From JAUIHN01 sp964556075 (GTDB taxonomy: Bacteria; Patescibacteriota; Saccharimonadia; Saccharimonadales; Saccharimonadaceae), in NCBI GenBank assembly GCA_964556075.1, contig CAZKUV010000050.1, forward strand, positions 1-5,160: DNA of 5,160 nt, written 5' to 3'. The position numbers and the translations under genes are program-made. This document shows, in pieces, positions 1 through 4,596 of the stretch. The stretch's first letter is position 1; each line of letters begins with the position of its first letter. The notes below the pieces were generated by a model. The model ran no database searches. It was not told where the DNA came from and saw only the letters and a program-made list of their open reading frames with translations.

Positions 1-34
1 GCCACAAGTGGGAAACTAGCACGGTGCCGAATTA
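1..34 (+). rRNA. rrf: 5S ribosomal RNA, 3' end (partial)
   Basis: The first bases can be read as the 3' part of a 5S rRNA. A CCA/TGG hairpin (helix IV-like, around 2-12) is followed by GTGGGAAACTAG, comparable to the loop E strand GTGGAAAAGTAG of actinobacterial 5S. The strand CACGGTGCCGAATT follows, which would be the 3' side of helices V and I. An intrinsic terminator starts two bases later, as expected at the end of an rRNA operon. The 5' partner strand of helix I lies outside the window, so the pairing cannot be tested here. The resemblance is from memory of 5S sequences, not from an alignment run. Confidence 0.6.
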
Positions 35-35
35 T

Positions 36-79
36 AAAAAGACCTTCCGAATAGGAGGGTCTTTTTCTTTTTGCTTTTT
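36..79 (+). terminator. Intrinsic terminator after the 5S rRNA
   Basis: A 13-bp stem (36-48 with 54-66) contains one G-U pair and closes a 5-nt loop GAATA. Its lower part is an A-tract/T-tract, and three runs of T follow to position 79. This is a strong rho-independent terminator for transcription arriving from the left, and it isolates the protein operon that follows from the rRNA unit. Confidence 0.88.
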
Positions 80-109
80 CGCGTTGAAAAAGAGTAGAAA
101 AGAATTACG

Positions 110-127
110 CTCATGAAAAAGCATGAG
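110..127. promoter_or_regulatory. Operator-like perfect dyad upstream of the -10 box
   Basis: CTCATG (110-115) and CATGAG (122-127) form a perfect 6-bp inverted repeat with a 6-nt spacer AAAAAG. It occupies the -35 to -16 zone of the promoter at 128-136, where no -35 hexamer is recognisable. Transcription would start downstream, so the dyad would act as DNA rather than as an RNA hairpin. It could bind an activator that replaces a -35 contact, or a repressor. No regulator is identified. Confidence 0.3.
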
Positions 128-136
128 TGATATAAT
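128..136 (+). promoter_or_regulatory. Extended -10 promoter of the metallopeptidase operon
   Basis: TGA followed by a perfect TATAAT (131-136) is an extended -10 element, the only good promoter match between the 5S terminator and the first gene. Transcription would begin near 142-145, at or within a few bases of the ATG at 145. No -35 box lies 16-18 bp upstream, which is common for extended -10 promoters. Confidence 0.55.
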
Positions 137-144
137 TGAAGGTG

Positions 145-2052
145 ATGCTGTTACAGCAAAAAACAAAAAGGATTGTAAAAACTGTACGCCGTATCCCTGT
201 AAAATATTACTTCGTAGCGGGCGTGTTGCTCGTTGCAACCGTCTATGTGATCGCGTTTCGTGAACGGGTGATTGCTTACAACTACGGAGGAGAAACCTGT
301 ATTAATCGCCTCGTTCTTCTACCCGAAATTTTCAAGCAAGCGAGAGGCGAGACGTATGTGATGGAGCCGAACGGGGGATGGAGTATCTTCGGGAAGCAGG
401 TAACTGCTACTTCATTATGTATCGTACCAGTCGAGCCTCCTGCCGAGCATTCTTCTGAATCGGTGGCGTTCGCTCCCTGGGGCGGTTGGCTGGCTAGACT
501 GAGATACCGCATTGAGGCAGGGGCGTATCCGGCGATTGACACGAGCGCGCTTGAAGGAGCTCCGATTGCAGTGAGCCGCGAACTATACGTTCCGCTCACT
601 CAGCCTGATAAAACTTTTTCGTACCAGATGGCCGCCGAAGGGAATAAGGCAGGATGCGAATCGATGGGAGAAGAATTAGCCTGCGATGTTCCGTCGCTGA
701 AGCTTGATCAGGGAAGCACGTATACCCTTAAACTTGAGAAACGGTTCAAGGATCGACCGGTCGAGGCGGTCAGCGCAACTGTCGAGACGCTTTCGCCTCT
801 GACAGTCACGGAAACATCGATTGGTCATGATTCGGTCGTATACGATAAGCCTGAAGCGGTGACAATTACCACGGATAAGCCTGTCGGTCGGGCGGAGGTA
901 ACAGTGCGCCGATCTGACGGGGAAGAAACGGTGCTTGAGTCTGACGTTTCGATAGATGGTTCAACCGTAACGATATCATTTGTTGAAGAATTACCTAGAC
1001 AAGCTGATATCGAGATTGCTGCCGACGTTCTCGAGGCGGAGGACGGTAGCGTCCCTCTCGACTCGTTTTCGTTGACCTTCCGGACGTCGGGTGGACCGAA
1101 AGTTATAGGAGTAAATGTCGGTCAAACAGGGGTAGTTATTGGGGCGCAAATAGTCGTGTCTTTTGATCAGGAGCTCTCCCTCGATCAGGATCTCGGTCCG
1201 TTTGTCGCCACTGGGGGAGGGCTAGCGCTTCAATCGAGAAATGGAAACCAACTGGTATTTTCAACGAGCCAGGCGGGGCTGTGCCAACCGATATCCATCA
1301 CCTTGAAACCGGATATCAGCAGTCCGTACGGTATTTCGGGTCAGTCCGGGTGGCAATATAACGGACGCACGCAGTGCTACACAGTTACGACAATTGGATA
1401 TTCGTCTCAAGGACGCCCGATTATTGCCTATCAGTTCGGCGGCGGGGGAACAACTGTCATGTATACCGGGGCGATTCACGGCAATGAGTTAAGCTCGAAG
1501 CTACTCATGGAACGGTGGATTCAGGAACTTGATGCTAACCCAGGAAGAATCCCGGCAGATAAGCGAATTATAATTGTGCCAGCTATAAACCCTGACGGAG
1601 TAGCGGCCGGGGCGCGAGTTAACGCGAGAAACGTCGACCTTAATCGAAACTTCGCGACCGGGGACTGGCTCAAGGATATCCAGCATACGAATGGCAGCGC
1701 GTTCCCGGGCGGAGGTGGCGAAGCGCCAATGTCGGAGCCTGAGGTGCAGGCTATCGCGAATTTTGTTGCCCATATGCGTCCTGCGCTAGTGCTCTCATAT
1801 CACAGCATTGGTGGGATGGTTATCTCGAACCAGGCTGGACAAGCGAACGCCAAGGCAAGTCAGTACGCCAATTTAAGCGGGTATCGACTTAGCGGCGGCG
1901 ATAGCGGCGAGTTTGGTTACCAGATTACGGGGACAGCCGACGATTATTACCGGGAGAAATTAGGAGTGGCCAGTATTCTTATTGAGCTTGGGAGTCATAC
2001 ATATCATCAATTCGAGCGAAACCAGGCAGCTATGTGGGCGGCGATGGAATAG
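145..2052 (+). CDS. Membrane-anchored M14 zinc carboxypeptidase with Ig-like domains
   Basis: 635 residues from ATG 145. The Lys/Arg-rich N-terminus (1-20) and hydrophobic segment (about 21-38) indicate a single N-in membrane anchor with the rest outside the membrane. Residues 40-215 are an unassigned beta-rich region. About 217-312 and 317-412 look like two Ig-like domains, the first ending in LTFRTSGGP. About 414-635 is an M14 metallocarboxypeptidase with HxxE zinc ligands H445 and E448, substrate-binding R501 in DLNRNF, third zinc ligand H553 in SYHS, and catalytic E614 in IELGSHTY, so all key residues are present. The family includes MpaA-like murein-peptide and gamma-D-Glu-DAP hydrolases. 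A cell-wall peptide or a surface protein is a plausible substrate, but this is inference. Six cysteines lie outside the catalytic domain and could form three disulfides. In-frame TTG 136 and GTG 142 are alternative starts, but TTG 136 overlaps the -10 box. First gene of a three-gene operon. Confidence 0.9.
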   Translation: MLLQQKTKRIVKTVRRIPVKYYFVAGVLLVATVYVIAFRERVIAYNYGGETCINRLVLLPEIFKQARGETYVMEPNGGWSIFGKQVTATSLCIVPVEPPAEHSSESVAFAPWGGWLARLRYRIEAGAYPAIDTSALEGAPIAVSRELYVPLTQPDKTFSYQMAAEGNKAGCESMGEELACDVPSLKLDQGSTYTLKLEKRFKDRPVEAVSATVETLSPLTVTETSIGHDSVVYDKPEAVTITTDKPVGRAEVTVRRSDGEETVLESDVSIDGSTVTISFVEELPRQADIEIAADVLEAEDGSVPLDSFSLTFRTSGGPKVIGVNVGQTGVVIGAQIVVSFDQELSLDQDLGPFVATGGGLALQSRNGNQLVFSTSQAGLCQPISITLKPDISSPYGISGQSGWQYNGRTQCYTVTTIGYSSQGRPIIAYQFGGGGTTVMYTGAIHGNELSSKLLMERWIQELDANPGRIPADKRIIIVPAINPDGVAAGARVNARNVDLNRNFATGDWLKDIQHTNGSAFPGGGGEAPMSEPEVQAIANFVAHMRPALVLSYHSIGGMVISNQAGQANAKASQYANLSGYRLSGGDSGEFGYQITGTADDYYREKLGVASILIELGSHTYHQFERNQAAMWAAME

Positions 2053-2069
2053 TGGTGTACACTAAGGAT

Positions 2070-2828
2070 ATGCGCTTTATCAAAAAAGCAATGTATGCGG
2101 TATGTGTTGCTGCTGTAGTACTTATATCTTCAGGGGTTGCCTTGGCGACTGTTATTGAGAATCAAGAGGCGCCGAAAGAACGCATGGAGCAAACGGCGAA
2201 CCGGTTTAAAGCCTTACAAGTACTTCCAGAAGTGCTAGAGGCGATTAAGGCGCCTCAGCAAGAGGTTCCAGAGTGGTATCAGGAACAGGTCGCGGCCGAA
2301 GAGGCTGCAGCTGCCGAGGGAAGAGCTGCTCGAAATAACGGCAACGGAGCAATAATTACCTATACAGTTCGTACCGACGGCGCTCAGTCTAGCCTGGCGA
2401 CGTTTTCTGCGCTGGCTAGTGAAACGCTAAACGATCCGAGGGGCTGGTCTCAGTTAGGGATCCGTTTTCGAGAGGTACCGAGCGGGGGTCATTTCAATCT
2501 GATTCTAGCGGACGCCTCCAGGTTGCCGGCCTACTCAGCGACGGGCTGTAGCGTCGAATGGAGCTGCCGCGTCGGTGTTTCGGTCATTATTAATGAGGCT
2601 CGTTGGAACGGAGCGACAGCGGCATGGAACGCTGCCGGGGGCAGTCTACGCGATTATCGGCACATGGTTATCAATCACGAGGTAGGACACTGGCTGGGTC
2701 ATGATCATGTAGGGTGCTCGGCACCCGGCGCGTACGCACCAGTCATGCAACAGCAGTCAATTGATTTAGCGGGATGCAAGTTTAACCCGTGGCCGCTTCC
2801 AAGCGAGCTATGGACTACGAGGTTGTAA
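2070..2828 (+). CDS. Secreted DUF3152-family metzincin-like zinc protease
   Basis: 252 residues from ATG 2070, 17 bp after the previous stop. An N-terminal signal (RFIKK n-region, hydrophobic 8-26, possible cleavage after ALA at 26) is followed by an acidic, Ala/Glu-rich helical linker (about 30-92). The rest (about 95-245) has the layout I know for DUF3152: ITYTVRTDG, NDPRGW, SCR, VIINEARW, YRHMVINHEVGH, APVMQQQ and NPWP. H203, E204, H207, G210 and H213 form the metzincin HExxHxxGxxH zinc site, and M226 in APVM is a candidate Met-turn. Cys160, 166, 216 and 236 are suitably placed for two disulfides. The substrate is unknown. The start was chosen because MRFIKK gives a proper signal-peptide n-region. 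GTG 2052, overlapping the upstream stop as TAGTG, is an alternative that would add six residues. SD support is weak (AAGG only 2 nt from the ATG), so coupling to upstream translation is likely. Confidence 0.88.
   Translation: MRFIKKAMYAVCVAAVVLISSGVALATVIENQEAPKERMEQTANRFKALQVLPEVLEAIKAPQQEVPEWYQEQVAAEEAAAAEGRAARNNGNGAIITYTVRTDGAQSSLATFSALASETLNDPRGWSQLGIRFREVPSGGHFNLILADASRLPAYSATGCSVEWSCRVGVSVIINEARWNGATAAWNAAGGSLRDYRHMVINHEVGHWLGHDHVGCSAPGAYAPVMQQQSIDLAGCKFNPWPLPSELWTTRL
2819..2822 (+). promoter_or_regulatory. Ribosome binding site that fixes the start of gene 3
   Basis: GAGG lies 5 nt before ATG 2828, inside the last codons of the upstream gene. This supports 2828 over the in-frame ATG 2810 and GTG 2789. 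The ATG overlaps the upstream TAA by one base (TAATG), a typical arrangement for translational coupling. Confidence 0.65.
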
Positions 2829-3571
2829 TGGACAGGGTTCGTACCATTATTTTCAAACACAAACTGATTGTCGCGGCGGCAGCGATACTACTCCTGTTTG
2901 TCATTGTCATGATCTGGTGGATTCGTTGGGACTGGAATAAGGTCGGTAGAAGCAATACCGAAGATGCCGATAAGGCTAGCGCAGTGGTTAGCACCCTGCT
3001 CGAATCGGAGAATCCGACCCTTGATGATTTGAAGGATGGTCAGGCTAATCTTGGGGATATCGCCCAGCGACCGTGCGGAATCTCTTGGAGGCAGTCGTGG
3101 CGGAAACTGGTATCCGATGAGCCAAAGCAAAGAGAAGAGGCATGTAAGGCACTCAACGAAAAGAGTAAGGTAGCGGCCGAAACCATCGGCGCGCTTATAT
3201 CTAGGCTCGAAAGTGAGCAGCAACTAGCTGACATTATAAAGAATGCGACGAATGAAGTCAGCGAGCTCGATCCCTATCTGTATGACGAAGCGATAAAAAA
3301 TTGGAAGAAAGCCATCAAACAGCTCGAAGCGCTCGAAGTCGATTCCAGTCTAACTGAACAGCACGACCAATTACGTAAAAAATCGAACGCCATTCTCGCG
3401 TCGCTTGAGAGCCTCAAGACCGCGGACGAAGAGAATAGTCGTTCCGAGTATGACGACGCCTACGTTACTCTTCAAAATAACTATCAGGAACTTCGATCAA
3501 TCCGTAGAGAAGTCGAGGCATCGTTTGAGACGTTACTAGAAGAGACCCTTCCGATACTGCTCGGATTCTAA
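2828..3571 (+). CDS. Single-span membrane protein with long helical extracytoplasmic region
   Basis: 247 residues, function not recognised. A basic N-terminus (RVRTIIFKHK) precedes a strong transmembrane segment (about 13-32, ending in WWIRW), which predicts an N-in, C-out topology. The remaining ~210 residues are charged and mostly helical. Stretches such as 110-135 and 155-240 carry heptad-like Leu/Ile/Ala spacing with many Glu and Lys residues, suggesting coiled coil or a helical bundle. Two cysteines (C83, C106) flank a Trp-rich stretch (WRQSWRKL) and could form a disulfide. No catalytic motif is visible. It overlaps the DUF3152 gene by one base and is the last gene before the operon terminator. 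A structural, adaptor or regulatory role next to the two surface proteases is a guess from context only. Confidence 0.85.
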   Translation: MDRVRTIIFKHKLIVAAAAILLLFVIVMIWWIRWDWNKVGRSNTEDADKASAVVSTLLESENPTLDDLKDGQANLGDIAQRPCGISWRQSWRKLVSDEPKQREEACKALNEKSKVAAETIGALISRLESEQQLADIIKNATNEVSELDPYLYDEAIKNWKKAIKQLEALEVDSSLTEQHDQLRKKSNAILASLESLKTADEENSRSEYDDAYVTLQNNYQELRSIRREVEASFETLLEETLPILLGF

Positions 3572-3626
3572 AGCTCGCCTGTCTGTTGGAGCGCAAGCTC
3601 AGTAGTCATGTCATAGCACCAAAATA

Positions 3627-3656
3627 AAACGACCCATCTCGCAGAAGGGGTCGTTT
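3627..3656 (+). terminator. Intrinsic terminator of the three-gene operon
   Basis: AAACGACCC (3627-3635) pairs perfectly with GGGTCGTTT (3648-3656). TCT/AGA inside the loop (3637-3639 with 3643-3645) can add a short upper stem. The right arm ends in TTT and continues TTGTTG, a moderate U-tract. It lies 55 bp after the stop of gene 3. No promoter or gene was seen in the 3572-3626 stretch. Confidence 0.8.
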
Positions 3657-3685
3657 GTTGTTGAATCGAACATCGAATTCAAACA

Positions 3686-3709
3686 GGTGCATATTCATAA
3701 TATCGCACC
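3686..3709. repeat. Imperfect inverted repeat in the intergenic region
   Basis: GGTGCATATT (3686-3695) pairs with AATATCGCACC (3699-3709) apart from one bulged C, leaving a 3-nt loop CAT. It has no T-tract and lies between the operon terminator and the next promoter. It could be an operator or a small RNA stem. Its role is unknown. Confidence 0.35.
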
Positions 3710-3713
3710 GAGC

Positions 3714-3735
3714 GAATAAGCGCAAGAACTTATTC
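3714..3735. repeat. Perfect 7-bp inverted repeat upstream of the KGG-gene promoter
   Basis: GAATAAG (3714-3720) and CTTATTC (3729-3735) are separated by 8 nt. The dyad lies 25 bp before the -35 box of the promoter at 3761-3789, a position compatible with an upstream regulator site. No coding frame runs through 3657-3845 that I would call a gene. Confidence 0.35.
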
Positions 3736-3760
3736 ACAATAAAACTTGCTTATGTAAATA

Positions 3761-3789
3761 TTGACAAAACGCATATGGTGTGGTATATT
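3761..3789 (+). promoter_or_regulatory. Strong sigma-70-type promoter of the KGG-protein gene
   Basis: A perfect -35 TTGACA (3761-3766), a 17-bp spacer and TATATT (3784-3789) preceded by TGG (3781-3783, extended -10). Transcription should start near 3795-3797, giving a leader of about 83 nt before ATG 3879. This is the best promoter in the window. Its strength suggests high potential expression limited by the operator-like repeats and leader hairpin around it. Confidence 0.85.
3769..3782. promoter_or_regulatory. Operator-like site 1 (in the -35/-10 spacer)
   Basis: ACGCATATGGTGTG matches site 2 at 3798-3811 in 12 of 14 positions. The shared form is ACRCATATSGTGTG, with dyad-like ACRC and GTGT ends around a 5-bp centre. 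It lies between the -35 and -10 boxes, so a bound protein would block RNA polymerase. Confidence 0.45.
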
Positions 3790-3797
3790 TTAATCAT

Positions 3798-3811
3798 ACA
3801 CATATCGTGTG
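3798..3811. promoter_or_regulatory. Operator-like site 2 (at the transcription start)
   Basis: ACACATATCGTGTG is the second copy, 29 bp downstream of site 1 and beginning at about +1 to +3. It sits in a 15-bp dyad with perfect arms ACACA and TGTGT (3798-3812). Placement of two copies about three helical turns apart on the same DNA face is typical for cooperative repressor binding. The regulator is not encoded in the window as far as I can tell. Confidence 0.45.
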
Positions 3812-3823
3812 TGAGGTAAAGAA

Positions 3824-3865
3824 AGAGGGTTTCCGTATTACATTTATGTGGAAACCTTTTATTTT
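3824..3865 (+). promoter_or_regulatory. Terminator-like hairpin in the 5' leader (possible attenuator)
   Basis: GGTTTCC (3828-3834) pairs perfectly with GGAAACC (3850-3856). The stem extends outward by four more pairs, two of them G-U, to 3824/3860. The 15-nt loop holds a nested ACA/TGT. The T-rich tract TTTTATTTT (3857-3865) follows directly and then runs into the AGGAGG ribosome site. The shape is that of an intrinsic terminator placed before the gene. It could attenuate transcription, stabilise the mRNA 5' end or affect ribosome access. I see no clear competing antiterminator stem. Confidence 0.5.
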
Positions 3866-3875
3866 AGGAGGATAA
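3846..3875 (+). CDS. Possible 9-codon leader peptide (doubtful)
   Basis: ATG 3846 opens a nine-codon frame reading MWKPFILGG and ending at TAA 3873-3875, three bases before the ATG of the KGG gene. It starts in the loop of the leader hairpin, and its last codons are the AGGAGG itself. No Shine-Dalgarno sequence sits at a normal distance upstream. Chance is the likelier explanation. If translated, it would couple to the main gene. Confidence 0.15.
   Translation: MWKPFILGG
3866..3871 (+). promoter_or_regulatory. Perfect ribosome binding site of the KGG-protein gene
   Basis: AGGAGG, 7 nt before ATG 3879, is the strongest Shine-Dalgarno sequence in the window and fixes the start. It directly follows the T-tract of the leader hairpin. 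Confidence 0.85.
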
Positions 3876-3878
3876 CCT

Positions 3879-4079
3879 ATGGCAGGTACAAGAGAAGGAG
3901 GCCTAAAGGCTGCAGCAAAGAATCTAGCGCGTGACCCTGAATTTTACGCCAAGATAGGTGCAAAGGGTGGTCGAAACGGTACTACCGGCGGCTTCGCTGC
4001 TAACCCTGAACTTGCTCGCATCGCTGGTGCGAAAGGTGGTCGGATTTCTCGACGCCGAAGCAAGAAAACTACCGAATAG
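3879..4079 (+). CDS. Small basic KGG-repeat protein
   Basis: 66 residues, very rich in Gly, Ala, Lys and Arg, with no signal peptide or membrane segment, so cytoplasmic. It holds two copies of a KGG motif unit: DPEFYAKIGAKGGR (19-32) and NPELARIAGAKGGR (42-55). The first follows a Gly/Ala-rich start (AGTREGGLKAAAKN), and a basic tail RISRRRSKK (55-63) ends the protein. This matches the small stress-induced KGG-motif family (like the YciG/GsiB repeat), whose molecular function is unclear. The basic tail could bind nucleic acid, but that is inference. It is a single-gene unit with its own strong, apparently controlled promoter, and it is convergent with the minus-strand genes. Confidence 0.85.
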   Translation: MAGTREGGLKAAAKNLARDPEFYAKIGAKGGRNGTTGGFAANPELARIAGAKGGRISRRRSKKTTE

Positions 4080-4095
4080 TAGTGTATTTCGGTAG
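4069..4095 (+). terminator. Hairpin overlapping the KGG-gene stop (weak terminator)
   Basis: CTACCGAA (4069-4076) and TTCGGTAG (4088-4095) form a perfect 8-bp stem around an 11-nt loop that begins with the stop codon TAG. Only CATTTCT follows, so the T-tract is poor. It may protect the mRNA 3' end or act together with the hairpin at 4109-4134. Confidence 0.4.
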
Positions 4096-4108
4096 CATTT
4101 CTACAAAT

Positions 4109-4134
4109 GAATAGCCACTGCATGGTGGCTATTC
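4109..4134. terminator. Probable bidirectional terminator between convergent genes
   Basis: GAATAGCCAC (4109-4118) and GTGGCTATTC (4125-4134) form a perfect 10-bp stem with a 6-nt loop. On the + strand it is followed by TTGTTT. On the - strand it is followed by ATTTGTAG, a weaker tail. It lies where the KGG gene and the minus-strand pair converge. Its right arm contains the TAG stop (4131-4129) of the minus-strand metallopeptidase gene. Confidence 0.65.
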
Positions 4135-4596
4135 TTGTTTATCAGACATTTTGTATCGCCTGAGCGCGCAAGTACGCGCCTCGTTGACCCGCCACGATTC
4201 TCCGCAAGCTAAACAGGAGTACTGATTCGGTTTTGTTTGTAAACCCGTTGCCTGACAGGTAGGGCATGTACTTCTGGCGTGCAGCCAGTCCCTATAGGTG
4301 TCGAGCATATGTTCGACTTGCTCTTCCTCGATTACGACGCTGTACGTCTTAGACAGCTCCGTTTTAGCGTATTCCCACGCGTCACGCTCCATATGAAGCA
4401 GTTCAATATCTAAAGAATACTCTCCATGTCCAAGCCGCGCATGAGCTACTTCATGGAGTAATAGGCCAAAATCTATCTGAGGAGCATAAAACACAGTACG
4501 CTCCGAAGGAGACCAACGGAAGTCAGCTCCTTCGGCAAATGTAAGGTCTGGATAGTCCCTGCGGAGTTTATTGAGAAGCGAGGTGGTCGAGGGCAT
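4129..4596 (-). CDS. HExxH metallopeptidase-like protein with C-terminal zinc ribbon
   Basis: 155 residues from ATG 4596. The site HEVAHARLGH gives zinc ligands H48 and H52 with catalytic E49. E70 in MERDAWEYA is placed like the third ligand of ImmA/IrrE-type peptidases, whose pattern is ExxAxxFA. The segment FRWSPSERTVFYAP before it resembles the usual beta strands of that fold. The C-terminus carries CPTC (111-114) and CLAC (128-131), a zinc-ribbon arrangement. No signal peptide is visible, so it is cytoplasmic. ImmA-like proteins cleave repressors, but the target here is unknown and no HTH partner is visible. ATG 4611 is an alternative start with GAGGA 11 nt upstream. Either start overlaps the ROK gene (29 or 44 bp), implying coupled translation. 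It is not a domain of the ROK protein (see the gap entry). Confidence 0.8.
   Translation of the reverse strand: MPSTTSLLNKLRRDYPDLTFAEGADFRWSPSERTVFYAPQIDFGLLLHEVAHARLGHGEYSLDIELLHMERDAWEYAKTELSKTYSVVIEEEQVEHMLDTYRDWLHARSTCPTCQATGLQTKPNQYSCLACGESWRVNEARTCALRRYKMSDKQE

Noticed and set aside
15..66. T-box antiterminator/terminator leader
   Set aside because: The GGTGCC and terminator layout recalls a T-box, but the AGGGTGGNACCGCG core is missing and a 5S rRNA 3' end explains the bases better.
282..599. Minus-strand open frame inside the M14 gene (also 1261-1479 and 1501-1773)
   Set aside because: Shadows of a well-supported coding gene, with no ribosome sites or domain-like sequence.
2034..2069. 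Longer N-terminus for the DUF3152 gene
   Set aside because: The extra residues overlap the upstream gene end and would bury the signal peptide n-region. MRFIKK at 2070 gives a proper signal sequence.
2888..3234. Overlapping minus-strand open frames opposite gene 3
   Set aside because: Low-complexity antisense frames with no start signals. Gene 3 has a good ribosome site and a clear membrane segment.
3769..3811. NrdR-box pair
   Set aside because: NrdR boxes are 16-bp palindromes. These sites are about 3 bp shorter between the ACAC and GTGT ends, and the gene is not a ribonucleotide reductase.
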